A stretch of DNA of 64,000 bases from Arthrobacter sp. (lineage in GTDB: Bacteria; Actinomycetota; Actinomycetes; Actinomycetales; Micrococcaceae): positions 62,001-126,000 of the forward strand of contig JAHFUZ010000002.1 of assembly GCA_023264815.1 (NCBI GenBank), in the 5' to 3' direction. Below are positions 10,585 to 21,288 of this stretch, piece by piece. Under the pieces are notes generated by a model. The model was given only the letters and a program-made list of their open reading frames with translations. It was not told where the DNA came from and made no database searches. Position numbers and translations under genes: made by a program. How positions within the stretch are numbered: position 1 is the stretch's first letter; every line of letters starts with the position of its first letter.

Positions 10585-11843
10585 TACTTCTTGTCCTCAG
10601 TCTTGGAATCGGTGGTGTTATTTGCGCCGTCGGTGTTTGCTTTAGTTTCCGCCATCAAGGCGATGAAGCGGTCGAACAGGTAGGCGGCGTCGTGCGGGCC
10701 GGCTGCCGCTTCAGGGTGGTACTGGACCGAGAAGGCGGGGATGTCAAGGCACGCGAGGCCTTCCACGACGTCGTCGTTCAGGCTGACGTGGCTGACCTCA
10801 ACGCGGCCGTAGCGCTCTTCGGGCGCCTGCGTGGCACCGTCCAGCGGGGCGTCCACGGCGAAGCCGTGGTTCTGGGAGGTGATTTCCACCTTGCCGGTGC
10901 GGCGGTCCATGACCGGCTGGTTGATGCCGCGGTGGCCATAGCGGAGCTTGTAGGTACCGAAGCCGAGCGCGCGGCCCAGGATCTGGTTGCCGAAGCAAAT
11001 GCCGAAGTAGGGCAGCTTCTCGTCCAGGACGGAGCGGAGCAGCTTGACCTGGGCGTCGGCGGTGGCGGGGTCGCCCGGACCGTTGGACATAAAGAAGCCG
11101 TCCGGTTTGACTGCCTGGACATCCTCGAGGGTGGCGGTGGCGGGCAGCACGTGGACACGCACGCCGCGCTCGGCGAAGCGGATGGGGGTCATGGCCTTGA
11201 TGCCGAGGTCAATCGCGGCGATGCTGAACGCCGGCTCGCCGTCCCAGCCGTGATCCTTGGGATCCACCACATAGGCCTGGTCCACGCTGACTTCCTCGGC
11301 CAGGCGGGCGCCTTCCATCGGGGCGCTGGCCAGAACCGCGTCGAGCAGCTCCTTGTCCGAGGCCTGGGCTGCCTCACCCGAGAAGATGCCGGCGCGCATG
11401 GTTTTGTGCTCGCGCAGGTGGCGGGTGATGGCGCGGGTGTCCACGCCCTGGATGCCAACGATGCCCTGGGCCACCAGTTCCTCGTCCAGTGAGCGCTCGG
11501 AGCGCCAGTTGGACGGACGCCGGGCGGCGTCGCGGACAATGTAGCCGGCCACCCAGATGCGCCGGGATTCGGCATCTTCGCTGTTCACGCCGGTGTTGCC
11601 GATGTGCGGCGCGGTCTGGACCACGAGCTGGCGGGCGTAGGAAGGGTCCGTGATGGTTTCCTGGTAGCCGGTCATGCCGGTGGCGAAAACCGCTTCGCCC
11701 AGGGTGGTGCCCTGTGCGCCGTAGCTGGTGCCGCGGAACATGCGGCCGTCCTCGAGGACCAGCACCGCCGGCGTGGAAACGGCTGCCTGTGCCGCAGTCT
11801 CTGGATTTGCTGTAGCTGTTTCTGTCACTGTCTTACTTTCCAC
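10584..11843 (-). CDS. carA: Carbamoyl-phosphate synthase small (glutaminase) subunit
   Basis: Hydrolyses glutamine and channels ammonia to CarB. The class I amidotransferase domain has the nucleophile Cys in [16 protein letters not shown] and the His-Glu pair in [14 protein letters not shown]. The 419 aa are a little longer than many CarA because of a Thr/Ala-rich N-terminus and an Asn/Asp/Lys-rich tail. GTG 11843 has AGGA eight bases upstream; GTG 11828 ([10 protein letters not shown]) is an alternative. It overlaps the preceding membrane-protein gene by 11 bp. Confidence 0.97.
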   Translation of the reverse strand: MESKTVTETATANPETAAQAAVSTPAVLVLEDGRMFRGTSYGAQGTTLGEAVFATGMTGYQETITDPSYARQLVVQTAPHIGNTGVNSEDAESRRIWVAGYIVRDAARRPSNWRSERSLDEELVAQGIVGIQGVDTRAITRHLREHKTMRAGIFSGEAAQASDKELLDAVLASAPMEGARLAEEVSVDQAYVVDPKDHGWDGEPAFSIAAIDLGIKAMTPIRFAERGVRVHVLPATATLEDVQAVKPDGFFMSNGPGDPATADAQVKLLRSVLDEKLPYFGICFGNQILGRALGFGTYKLRYGHRGINQPVMDRRTGKVEITSQNHGFAVDAPLDGATQAPEERYGRVEVSHVSLNDDVVEGLACLDIPAFSVQYHPEAAAGPHDAAYLFDRFIALMAETKANTDGANNTTDSKTEDKK

Positions 11844-12363
11844 TCTGGGGATCCTGGGAAGGTTCTTGCGGGGCTGCGGCCATCAGGTGCCGAAGGGAGT
11901 CAAAGAGGGCCGCTTTGTCGGCGGCCCGGCGGGTCCGGAAACCGGTGTCAAGGGTGTGGGTTCCGAGGTCCCACGTCAGGACCAGGAGCCCGTCCTTTTC
12001 CACGAACTTGCCGGCCATGCCGCTTTCCTGCCTGACGGCTGCCAGGCTCCGGACGGGGATGTAGACCGCCGGGGCTCCGGAGCGGTCCAGGAGGACGCCG
12101 TGGGGGTAGACGCTCAGGACGGCGTTGGTCCGGATGCCGAGGCTGTGCACGGCGATCCGGTCAAGCCAGTCACCGGCGGTGGTGGAGGCGACGTACTGGC
12201 CTTCCGCTGTGGCGCTCGGCTCGCCGGGTTCCGCAGGCACCGGAGGCAGGGGGTCGACGTCGGCCTGCCGCCTGAGGCGGTTCCGCCAGCCGATCCCGAT
12301 CAGGACCAGCACGACGGCGATGATCGCCAAGGTGCTGACCAGGGTGAGCATTTGGGTATCCAT
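11833..12363 (-). CDS. Membrane-anchored PH-like domain protein of the pyrimidine operon
   Basis: Unnamed 176-aa protein. An N-terminal transmembrane helix ([20 protein letters not shown], residues about 6-25) is followed by RNRLRRQ, which suggests a cytoplasmic C-terminal domain by the positive-inside rule. The rest is a beta-rich domain ([22 protein letters not shown]) resembling bacterial PH-like folds. It starts on the pyrC stop (1-bp overlap) and runs 11 bp into carA. A membrane protein at this exact place is conserved in actinobacteria (Rv1382 position in M. tuberculosis). Its role in pyrimidine synthesis is unknown. Confidence 0.8.
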   Translation of the reverse strand: MDTQMLTLVSTLAIIAVVLVLIGIGWRNRLRRQADVDPLPPVPAEPGEPSATAEGQYVASTTAGDWLDRIAVHSLGIRTNAVLSVYPHGVLLDRSGAPAVYIPVRSLAAVRQESGMAGKFVEKDGLLVLTWDLGTHTLDTGFRTRRAADKAALFDSLRHLMAAAPQEPSQDPQSGK

Positions 12364-13715
12364 CAGGAGGCACCTGCCGCTGACGCCGCCGATTCCCGGT
12401 AGGGCGTGTTGAGTGTACCGTCCAGGACAGTGGGGTGTCCTTTGTAGAAGGTGGCCACCACCTTGCCCGGAAGTTCCAGGCCGGCGAACGGGGAGTTACG
12501 GCCCATGGTGGCCATCGTCGACGGATCAACGGTCCAGCGGGCGGCGGGGTCCACCAGGATGACGTTGGCGGGCTCGCCCGCTTCCAGGGGCCGGCCCTGG
12601 TCTGCGAGCCGGCCGATCCGGGCGGCGGCCGTGGACGTTACGCGGGCGAAATCGGCCCAGGTCATAAGGCCCGTTTCGATCATGGCATGTTGGACCACGG
12701 ACAGCGCTGTTTCCAGCCCGGTCATGCCCATCGCCGCCTGCGCCCACTCGCATTCCTTGTGCTCGCTCGGGTGCGGCGCGTGGTCGGTGCCCACCACGTC
12801 GATGGTGCCGTCCGCCAGGCCAGCGCGCAGGGCCTGCACATCGGCATCCGTACGCAGCGGCGGGTTGACCTTGTAGACGGGGTTATAGCTGCGGACCAGG
12901 TCGTCGGTGAGCAGGAGGTGGTGCGGGGTGACCTCGGCGGTGACGTTGATGCCGCGTTCCTTGGCCCAGCGGATGATTTCCACGGAGCCGGCGGTGGAGA
13001 CATGGCAGACGTGCAGCCGCGAGTCGACGTGCTGGGCCAGCAGCACATCGCGGGCGATGATGCTCTCCTCGGCAACGGCCGGCCAGCCGGTGAGTCCCAG
13101 GACTGCGGATACGTTGCCCTCGTTCATCTGGGCCCCGGCGGTGAGGCGTGGTTCCTGCGCGTGCTGGGCCACCACGCCGTCGAACGCTTTGACGTACTCG
13201 AGTGCGCGGCGCATCAGCACCGGATCGTGGACGCAGATGCCGTCGTCGGAGAACATCCGCACCTGCGCGCGCGAGTCCGCCATGGCGCCAAGCTCGGCGA
13301 GCTGCTCCCCCGCAAGACCCACGGTCACGGCGCCGACGGGACGGACATCCACCCAGCCAGCAGCGCGGCCCAGGCTGTGGACCTGTTCCACCACACCGGC
13401 CGTATCGGCCACCGGGTTGCTGTTTGCCATGGCGTGGACGGCGGTGAAGCCGCCCAGGGCTGCCGCACGGGTGCCGGTCTCCACAGTTTCGGCATCTTCG
13501 CGGCCGGGTTCGCGCAGGTGGGTGTGCACGTCCACCATGCCGGGCAGCGCCACCAGTCCGGCGGCCTCAATAACGGTGGCTCCCTGGGCGTCCTCATGGG
13601 TGGCCGCACCGGCGCCCCGGGCGGCAATGACGCCGTCACGGATGAGGAGGTCCTCGGCGTCGCGGCCCAGGATCGCCGCACCCCGGATCAGGTACGTTCC
13701 GTTGTTCTCTGCCAT
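12363..13715 (-). CDS. pyrC: Dihydroorotase (class I type)
   Basis: Cyclises carbamoyl aspartate to dihydroorotate. The zinc-binding DVHTHLREPG motif lies near residues 62-71. Further metal/active-site regions are HVCHVSTAGSVEIIRWAK, TAEVTPHHLLLTDD and GTDHAPHPSEHKE. The 450 aa are typical of the long class I amidohydrolase form. The ATG overlaps the pyrB stop by one base (TAATG), so the two are tightly coupled. Confidence 0.97.
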   Translation of the reverse strand: MAENNGTYLIRGAAILGRDAEDLLIRDGVIAARGAGAATHEDAQGATVIEAAGLVALPGMVDVHTHLREPGREDAETVETGTRAAALGGFTAVHAMANSNPVADTAGVVEQVHSLGRAAGWVDVRPVGAVTVGLAGEQLAELGAMADSRAQVRMFSDDGICVHDPVLMRRALEYVKAFDGVVAQHAQEPRLTAGAQMNEGNVSAVLGLTGWPAVAEESIIARDVLLAQHVDSRLHVCHVSTAGSVEIIRWAKERGINVTAEVTPHHLLLTDDLVRSYNPVYKVNPPLRTDADVQALRAGLADGTIDVVGTDHAPHPSEHKECEWAQAAMGMTGLETALSVVQHAMIETGLMTWADFARVTSTAAARIGRLADQGRPLEAGEPANVILVDPAARWTVDPSTMATMGRNSPFAGLELPGKVVATFYKGHPTVLDGTLNTPYRESAASAAGAS

Positions 13716-14725
13716 TAGTTGGTCTCCTCTGTGGAACGGGCTGCGGTGGTGGCGGCTGGTTCGCGGGTGTCCCCGGAGAGCAGCAGGTAAAGGGCGGCCA
13801 TGCGGACCGAGACACCGTTGCGCACCTGTGCCAGCACAGTGGAGCGCGGCGAGTCTGCGGCAGCGGCGGAAATTTCCAGGCCACGGTTCATGGGGCCGGG
13901 GTGCATGATGATGGTGTCTTTAAGTCCCAGGCTGTCCAGGGCGCGGAGCCGGTTGTCGTCAAAGCCCCAGCGGCGGGAGTATTCGCGCGTGGACGGGAAG
14001 AACGAGGCGTTCATCCGCTCCCCCTGCACGCGCAGCATCATCACCGCGTCCACCCCCAGCGACAGGGTTTCGTCCATGTTGTAGCTGACTTTGCAGGGCC
14101 ACTGTTCGACGCCGATGGGCAGCAGGGTGGGCGGCGCCACCAGCGTCACCTCGGCACCCAGGGTGCGGAGCAGCCAGACGTTGGAGCGTGCCACGCGTGA
14201 GTGCAGGACGTCGCCGGCGATGGCCACCCGCATTCCCTTGAGGTCTGCCCCCGTGGACCCGCCGCCGGAGAGCCTGGCCCAGTGGCGGCGCATGGTGAAT
14301 GCGTCCAGGAGGGCCTGGGTTGGGTGTTCGTGGGTGCCGTCACCGGCGTTGATCACGGCGGCGTCGATCCAGTCGGTGGCGGCAAGCCGGTGTGGTGCGC
14401 CGGAGGCCCAGTGCCGGATGACGACGGCGTCAGCCCCCATCGCAGCCAGGGTCTGGGCGGTGTCCTTGAGGGATTCGCCTTTGGAGACGGAGGAGCCCTT
14501 CGCAGCGAAGTTGATCACATCGGCGGACAGTCGCTTGGCTGCCGCCTCAAACGAGATCCGGGTGCGGGTGGAGTCTTCGAAGAAGAGGTTCACCACGGTG
14601 CGCCCGCGCAGTGCCGGGAGCTTTTTGACTTCGCGGTCCCCCACCGCCGCCATTTCCTCGGCGGTATCGAGGATGCGGATGGCGTTGGCCAGGCTGAGGT
14701 CTTCAGTGGAGAGGAGATGTTTCAT
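13715..14725 (-). CDS. pyrB: Aspartate carbamoyltransferase, catalytic subunit
   Basis: Condenses carbamoyl phosphate with aspartate, the committed step. The carbamoyl-phosphate signature [15 protein letters not shown] is near residues 48-62. [16 protein letters not shown] and HSRVARSN are also present. Length is 336 aa. No pyrI regulatory-subunit gene is nearby, as expected in actinobacteria. The ATG overlaps the end of pyrR by 4 bp (ATGA). Confidence 0.97.
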   Translation of the reverse strand: MKHLLSTEDLSLANAIRILDTAEEMAAVGDREVKKLPALRGRTVVNLFFEDSTRTRISFEAAAKRLSADVINFAAKGSSVSKGESLKDTAQTLAAMGADAVVIRHWASGAPHRLAATDWIDAAVINAGDGTHEHPTQALLDAFTMRRHWARLSGGGSTGADLKGMRVAIAGDVLHSRVARSNVWLLRTLGAEVTLVAPPTLLPIGVEQWPCKVSYNMDETLSLGVDAVMMLRVQGERMNASFFPSTREYSRRWGFDDNRLRALDSLGLKDTIIMHPGPMNRGLEISAAAADSPRSTVLAQVRNGVSVRMAALYLLLSGDTREPAATTAARSTEETN

Positions 14726-15309
14726 GCGCCGCCCTCGATGACCACTTCGTTGACGGTGCCGCCGCCTGCGGCGGTGTCTGTTTCCTCCAGCCGGACGCGG
14801 ACCTTTTCGGCGGACGAGGTGGGAAGGTTTTTGCCCACATGGTCCGCCCGGATGGGAAGTTCACGGTGGCCGCGGTCGATCAACACGGCAAGCCTGACAA
14901 TCCGGGGCCGGCCGAGGTCAACAATGGCGTCAAGGGCTGCCCGGATAGTACGTCCGGAGTACAGCACGTCATCAATGAGCACCACAACCTTGTTGTCGAT
15001 TCCCGTCCGCGGAAGCTGGGTGGGGTGCGGCGGCCTGGTGGGCTGGTGCGAGAGGTCGTCGCGGAACATGGTGACATCGAGCTGGCCGACAATTGCCGTG
15101 GCATCCACGGTAGGGTCAGCGGCAGCGATCTTGCGGGCCAGGCGGAGGGCCAGCGGGTAGCCGCGGCGCGGAATGCCCAACAGGACCAAATCCTTGGAAC
15201 CTTTGTTGGCCTCAAGGATCTCATGGGCGATACGAGTGAGGGCACGGTCAATGTCGGCCGAGTTGAGGACAACCCTGGCTGGAACCGGTGCGCTGGTGTC
15301 AGAAGTCAA
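14722..15309 (-). CDS. pyrR: PyrR, pyrimidine operon regulator / uracil phosphoribosyltransferase
   Basis: RNA-binding regulator of the pyr operon with uracil phosphoribosyltransferase-type fold. The PRPP-binding signature [22 protein letters not shown] is intact. The track begins at GTG 15336, but TTG 15309 ([11 protein letters not shown] follows) has the Shine-Dalgarno AAAGGGGAG about 7 nt upstream, giving 195 aa. GTG 15336 lies inside a putative PyrR-binding hairpin, so I prefer TTG 15309. It is the first gene of the operon; pyrB overlaps its stop by 4 bp. Confidence 0.94.
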   Translation of the reverse strand: MTSDTSAPVPARVVLNSADIDRALTRIAHEILEANKGSKDLVLLGIPRRGYPLALRLARKIAAADPTVDATAIVGQLDVTMFRDDLSHQPTRPPHPTQLPRTGIDNKVVVLIDDVLYSGRTIRAALDAIVDLGRPRIVRLAVLIDRGHRELPIRADHVGKNLPTSSAEKVRVRLEETDTAAGGGTVNEVVIEGGA

Positions 15310-15327
15310 CGCTCGTCTCCCCTTTCC

Positions 15328-15343
15328 CCGCCTCACGGGACGG
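15328..15343 (-). promoter_or_regulatory. Putative PyrR-binding RNA hairpin in the pyr leader
   Basis: On the minus strand the leader reads CCGTCCCGTGAGGCGG. It contains TCCCGTGAGGC, which fits the core of the Bacillus PyrR binding-loop consensus (UCCNGNGAGGY). CCG/CGG can pair below a bulged T, and CC/GG form the upper stem around a CGTGA loop. It lies just upstream of the pyrR Shine-Dalgarno AAAGGGGAG. No terminator/antiterminator fits in this short leader. Translational repression by PyrR, as reported in mycobacteria, is the inferred mechanism. Confidence 0.6.
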
Positions 15344-15371
15344 AATTAAAAAAGGATTATGTGCGGTTCAA
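15343..15371 (-). promoter_or_regulatory. Candidate pyr operon promoter
   Basis: TTGAAC (15371-15366) and TAATTC (15348-15343) are separated by 17 bp, good sigma-A spacing. This would start transcription near 15336, inside the hairpin described above. An alternative -10, CATAAT at 15361-15356, has a poor -35 but would start near 15348 and keep the whole hairpin. Only one of these can be compatible with PyrR control through the hairpin. Confidence 0.4.
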
Positions 15372-15395
15372 AATTACCACATTGGCGCCGGGCAC

Positions 15396-15401
15396 TAGGC
15401 T
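15396..15401 (+). promoter_or_regulatory. Possible -10 element for a leaderless prsW transcript
   Basis: TAGGCT lies 7 bp before ATG 15409, and no Shine-Dalgarno is visible before that ATG. A weak TTACCA lies 16 bp upstream of it. The spacing would put the start of transcription at or near the A of the ATG, giving a leaderless mRNA, which is common in actinobacteria. This is inferred from spacing only. Confidence 0.35.
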
Positions 15402-15408
15402 TTCGTGT

Positions 15409-16677
15409 ATGTCCACCAACCCTTATCAGCGGGGTCCCGGCCAAGCCGGCGGGTCCCCCGGACCCCAGGAACCGTTCCCCGGGCAGGCCAACCCCACCTG
15501 GATGGGCCGGATCGAGCCGGAGTATTACCGGCCTGCGCCAGGGACGTACGGTGCCCCGCTGCCAGCCGTGGGACCGGCGCAGCCTGCCTGGGACCGTTCG
15601 GGCATGCGCTCCGGCGGCCTGCTGGCTTTGACGATAGGCGGCGCCGCGTTGGCCTTCCTGAGCCTTTTGCTGGTGGTGCCCTTCTTGGTCTCAAGCACTG
15701 GGGTGGGTGGGTTCATTGTGGGGTTTGTGGTGTCCCTCATACCGCTGTCCGCTGTGCTCCTGACGGTTCACGCCATCGACCGCTGGGAACCGGAACCGAA
15801 GCGGCTCCTCTTCTTCGCATTTACGTGGGGCGCTGCTGTGTCTGTGGCTGTCACGCTCCTGATTCAGCCGTTTTTCGCCCTGACGTTCCAATTCAGTGAT
15901 GCCACGGACCTGCCAACGTACATGGCCACCGTCCAGGCACCCATAGTGGAGGAATTCGCCAAATCGCTGGGCCTGCTGTTGCTCCTGCTCCTGGCCCGAA
16001 AGCACTTCGACGGTCCGGTGGATGGCGTGGTGTTTGCTTTCACCATCGCCGGCGGCTTCGCATTCACCGAAAACATCCTCTATTTCGGCCGCGCCATTGC
16101 CGAATCCGCCAGCCCGGCGTCCGGCCTGGCCCAGGTGTTCCTGCTCCGCGGCGTGATGTCGCCGTTCGCCCACGCCATTTTCACCGGGACAACCGGCCTC
16201 ATCATGGGTTTTGCGGCCCGGCGCTGGCACTCCGGAGCCTCCGTCCTGGCGTTCTTCATAGGCCTGGTCCCGGCCATGCTCCTCCACAACCGGTGGAACA
16301 GCATGGGTGCGGGCTTCATCGCCGAGTACGTTTTGGTCCAGGTGCCGATCTTTGTGCTGGCCGTGGTGGGCATCGTCCTGCTCCGGGTGGCAGAAAACAG
16401 GCTCACCCGCCAACGGCTGATGGAGTATTCCGCGGCTGGCTGGTTCAGCCCCGCCGAAGTGGAACTGCTGGCCACCCCACGCGGGCGGCGGACAGCACTG
16501 CACTGGGCGGCCGGCTACCACCGCCGGCCGCAGATGAAGGCGTTCCTGCATGCTGCCACAGAGCTCGCGTTCATCCGGCAGCGGATCCTCAGCGGCCGCG
16601 ACGTGCCCCTCCACCAGGCCGAGGAACAGCAGCAGTTGCAGCGCGTCCTGTCGCTGCGCGCCGCCGTCGCGGGCTGA
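15409..16677 (+). CDS. PrsW-family intramembrane protease
   Basis: Multi-pass membrane protein of 422 aa. A cytoplasmic Pro/Gly/Gln-rich N-terminus of about 65 residues precedes several hydrophobic helices. The PrsW glutamic-protease motifs are present: VEEFAKSLG (EExxK type), FAFTENILYFGR and HAIFTGTTGLIMGFA. PrsW in Bacillus cleaves an anti-sigma factor, but the substrate here is unknown and no anti-sigma gene is adjacent. The 612-aa track ORF is over-extended through pyrR; ATG 15409 (STNPYQRG follows) is the real start. It diverges from pyrR and ends at a strong terminator. Confidence 0.85.
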   Translation: MSTNPYQRGPGQAGGSPGPQEPFPGQANPTWMGRIEPEYYRPAPGTYGAPLPAVGPAQPAWDRSGMRSGGLLALTIGGAALAFLSLLLVVPFLVSSTGVGGFIVGFVVSLIPLSAVLLTVHAIDRWEPEPKRLLFFAFTWGAAVSVAVTLLIQPFFALTFQFSDATDLPTYMATVQAPIVEEFAKSLGLLLLLLLARKHFDGPVDGVVFAFTIAGGFAFTENILYFGRAIAESASPASGLAQVFLLRGVMSPFAHAIFTGTTGLIMGFAARRWHSGASVLAFFIGLVPAMLLHNRWNSMGAGFIAEYVLVQVPIFVLAVVGIVLLRVAENRLTRQRLMEYSAAGWFSPAEVELLATPRGRRTALHWAAGYHRRPQMKAFLHAATELAFIRQRILSGRDVPLHQAEEQQQLQRVLSLRAAVAG

Positions 16678-16684
16678 CACGCAG

Positions 16685-16724
16685 AAAAGGACCGGCACCA
16701 CCGCAGGGTGGTGCCGGTCCTTTT
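16685..16724. terminator. Bidirectional intrinsic terminator between prsW and nusB
   Basis: A perfect 18-bp stem (AAAAGGACCGGCACCACC with its complement) encloses a GCAG loop. It is flanked by an A run on the left and TTTTTC on the right, so it can stop transcription of prsW on the plus strand and of the aro-efp-nusB group on the minus strand. Confidence 0.9.
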
Positions 16725-16759
16725 TCTGTCACGACGTGCAGCTCAGATGAACGGCATGT

Positions 16760-17170
16760 TCAGGCGAGCAGCGAGGGCTTCAGCTGCTGCAGGCGTCCCA
16801 GGAGTCCGTTAATGAACGACGGCGACTCGTCAGTTGAGAGCGTCTTGGCCAGGGCCACCGCCTCACTGACTGCGACCCCGTCGGGAACGTCATCGTTGTA
16901 GAGCAATTCCCAGGTGCCGATCCGCAGGATGATGCGGTCCACCGAGGGCATCCGGTCCAGGGTCCAGCCCTGCGAGTACGTCTCAAGGAATTCGTCGATG
17001 GCAGCCTGCTGGGAGACGACGCCTTCCACGATTTCCAGGGTGTAGGGGTTCACGATCTGGTCGGTTTTTTCCCGCCGTGCCCTGAGCACGTCAAAGGCTG
17101 ACACGGAGCGCTGCTCCGCCTCGAAAAGTACATCAAGGGCCCGGTTCCGGGCCTTTCCGCGTGCGCTCAC
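16760..17170 (-). CDS. nusB: Transcription antitermination protein NusB
   Basis: All-helical antitermination factor that binds boxA RNA with NusE (S10) in rRNA transcription. The 136-aa protein carries the family pattern SARGKARNRALDVLFEAEQR at the N-terminus and SVDRIILRIGTWELLY plus VAVSEAVALAKTL later on. The GTG start overlaps the efp stop by one base (TAGTG). efp-nusB is a conserved pair. It is the last gene before the bidirectional terminator. Confidence 0.95.
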   Translation of the reverse strand: MSARGKARNRALDVLFEAEQRSVSAFDVLRARREKTDQIVNPYTLEIVEGVVSQQAAIDEFLETYSQGWTLDRMPSVDRIILRIGTWELLYNDDVPDGVAVSEAVALAKTLSTDESPSFINGLLGRLQQLKPSLLA

Positions 17171-17733
17171 TACTCGCTGACCCGGCCAAGGTAGCTGCCG
17201 TCGCGGGTGTCCACCTTGACCTTGGTGTTGTTCTCGACGAACAGCGGGACCTGGATTTCGTAGCCGGTTTCCAGGGTGGCGGGCTTGGTGCCGGCCGAGG
17301 AACGGTCGCCCTGCAGGCCGGGTTCGGTGTAGGTGATCTCCAGGACAACGCTGGGCGGGAGTTCGATGTAGAGCGGGTTGCCTTCGTGGATGGCAATGTT
17401 GACCATCTGGTTTTCGAGCATGAAGTTGGTGGCGTCGCCTACGGTTGCACCGGAAACGGTGATCTGGTCGTAGTCGGAAGTGTCCATAAACACGAAGTCC
17501 GCACCGTCCTGGTACAGGTACTGGTAGTCGCGGCGGTCAACCGTGGCGGTTTCAATCTTCAGGCCGGCGTTGAACGTCTTGTCCACAACCTTGCCGGACA
17601 TCACGTTCCGCATCTTGGTCCGGACAAAGGCGCCGCCCTTACCGGGCTTGACGTGCTGGAATTCGATGATGTTCCAGAGCTGGCCCTCGAGCTTCAGGAC
17701 CGTGCCGTTCTTGATGTCGTTAGTGGTTGCCAC
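17170..17733 (-). CDS. efp: Elongation factor P
   Basis: Rescues ribosomes stalled at polyproline. The 187-aa protein contains the modified-loop region [20 protein letters not shown], and the central and C-terminal OB domains are present. The tip residue within PGKGG is Lys, as in EF-P forms that differ from the beta-lysylated E. coli type only in the modification route; no modification enzyme lies nearby. The GTG start has AGAGGA five bases upstream. It is translationally coupled to nusB. Confidence 0.97.
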   Translation of the reverse strand: MATTNDIKNGTVLKLEGQLWNIIEFQHVKPGKGGAFVRTKMRNVMSGKVVDKTFNAGLKIETATVDRRDYQYLYQDGADFVFMDTSDYDQITVSGATVGDATNFMLENQMVNIAIHEGNPLYIELPPSVVLEITYTEPGLQGDRSSAGTKPATLETGYEIQVPLFVENNTKVKVDTRDGSYLGRVSE

Positions 17734-17887
17734 TGGTTTCCTCTGGTTTCTTATGTCTGGCGAGTTGTCAGACGTTCTATGCCGGCCAGGCAGGCCGAAC
17801 GGCCCGCCAGCGCGTGTTTGTCAAAAATCCAAGAACCATTCTACCGGTAAATCCCGGGCGCCCGGTGTCCAGTCGCTGCTGGGCCTC

Positions 17888-18405
17888 TCAGCAGGCGAGG
17901 TCCAGGACGTCGCGGGCACGCTGGAGGGCCACAGTGGACGAGTAGATCAGTGCGGCGTCAGCCGAGTGGGCAACCCGCAGGTCCAGGGCACGGGCAAAGG
18001 CTTCAACGGCACCGGAAATGTTGCCGGAGGTGTACTGCACTTTGCCCATGTACTGCAGCACAAGGGCCTCGCGGTCGGTTCCGTGGAACTCTGTGAGCAG
18101 CTGCCGGAAAAGCTCCAAGGCACGGTCCGGACGGTGCGAGACCCGCAGGACTTCGGCTTCGAAGGCACGCAGGCGGAAGGATTCAGGGTCTTTGAACCGG
18201 GCTTCCGCCAGCAGCTCCGCCGCTTCCGCCGCGTGTCCTTCCACAAGCAGGACGAAGATGTGGTCAGCGGGATCCGTGGACTGTGCCAGGGCGGCCCGGC
18301 ACACCTCGTCGTTGACGATCTCCGGAAGCAGTGACACCGGATTGATCCGCACTCCAGGGAAACCGGCCTCGGGCCAGTCGCTGGTGCCTGCCACGTCGCC
18401 CTGCA

Positions 18406-18406
<1 letters not shown>
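17888..18406 (-). CDS. Tetratricopeptide-repeat-like protein next to aroB
   Basis: Unnamed 172-aa soluble protein. The middle and C-terminal parts look like helical TPR units: AAELLAEARFKDPESFRLRA, DRALELFRQLLTEFHGTDRE, and YTSGNISGAVEAFARALDLR. It starts on the aroB stop (TGATG, 1-bp overlap) and so belongs to the aro operon. efp follows after 154 bp. No enzymatic motif is seen, so a protein-protein interaction role is the safest inference. Confidence 0.65.
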
Positions 18407-20062
<1,656 letters not shown>

Positions 20063-20063
<1 letters not shown>

Positions 20064-21262
20064 TAGTGCCCGATCGAGTCCAGGGATGCCGGAATGCTGT
20101 CCAGGTAACCCTTGATGTTCCGTGCGGTCTCCGCCACGGAGTCGCCGCCAAACTTTTCGGTGACGGCCTCGGCGAGGACCAGCGCCACCATCGCCTCGGC
20201 GACAACGCCGGCGGCCGGTACAGCACAGACGTCCGAACGCTGGTGGTGCGCCTTGGCCGGCTCCCCGGTGCTGACGTCCACAGTGCGCAGGGCACGCGGA
20301 ACCGTGGCGATCGGCTTCATGGCGGCGCGGACGCGCAGGACATCCCCGATGCTCATCCCGCCCTCGATGCCGCCGGCCCGGTTGGACGTCCGGATGATCT
20401 TGCCTTCCGCGTCCTTCACGATTTCGTCGTGGGCAGCAGAGCCGCGGCGCGCGGCCGTGAGGAATCCGTCACCCACCTCCACGCCCTTGATAGCCTGAAT
20501 GCCCATCAGGGCAGCGGCGAGGCGGGAGTCCAGACGGCGGTCCCAGTGGACGTAACTTCCCAGGCCCGGGGGCAGTCCGTAGGCGAGGACCTCCACCACT
20601 CCGCCGAGGGTTTCGCCTTCCTTGTGGGCGGCATCCACCTCCGCCACCATGGCATCGGACGTCTCGCGGTCAAAGCATCGCAGCGGGTCGGCATCCAGGG
20701 CCAGGACGTTGGCCGGAACGGGAAGTGGCTTGCCTTCGGGAACAGTCACGCTGGCGATGGAGACCGTGTGGCTGACCAGTTCGATGCCCAACTGCTTGAG
20801 GAACTGGGAAGCCACCGTTCCCATGGCCACACGGGTGGCGGTTTCGCGGGCGCTGGCGCGTTCCAGGACAGGGCGTGCCTCGTTGAAGCCGTACTTCTGC
20901 ATGCCGGTGAAATCTGCGTGGCCCGGGCGGGGCCGTGTCAGGGGTGCGTTGCGTGCCTGGTCGGCGAGGACTTCGGGGTCCACAGGGTCGGCAGCCATGA
21001 TCTGCTCCCACTTGGGCCATTCGGTGTTGGCCACCTGGACGGCTACCGGCCCGCCTTGCGTGAGGCCGTGGCGGACTCCGCCCAGAATGGTCACCACGTC
21101 CTGCTCGAACTTCATCCGGGCGCCCCGGCCATAGCCCAGGCGACGGCGTGCCAGCGATTCGGCGATCTGCCCGCTGGTGATTTCAACACCGGCCGGGACG
21201 CCTTCAATAATTCCCATCAGAGCCGGACCATGGGATTCACCGGCTGTCAACCAACGCAACAT
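20063..21262 (-). CDS. aroC: Chorismate synthase
   Basis: Final shared step, EPSP to chorismate, requires reduced FMN. Motifs include [18 protein letters not shown] at the N-terminus, [15 protein letters not shown], and [15 protein letters not shown]. The track ORF starts at 21325, but ATG 21262 ([11 protein letters not shown] follows) fits the family N-terminus and has AGGA nine bases upstream, giving 399 aa. The longer frame would also overlap aroE. aroE ends 26 bp upstream of this start. Confidence 0.97.
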
Positions 21263-21288
21263 AATTTCCATCCTGCCACGTGTGGCCG

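Noticed and set aside
14839-15408. N-terminal 190 codons of the long prsW ORF
   Set aside because: This part is antisense to pyrR and has no family similarity; the PrsW protein starts at ATG 15409.
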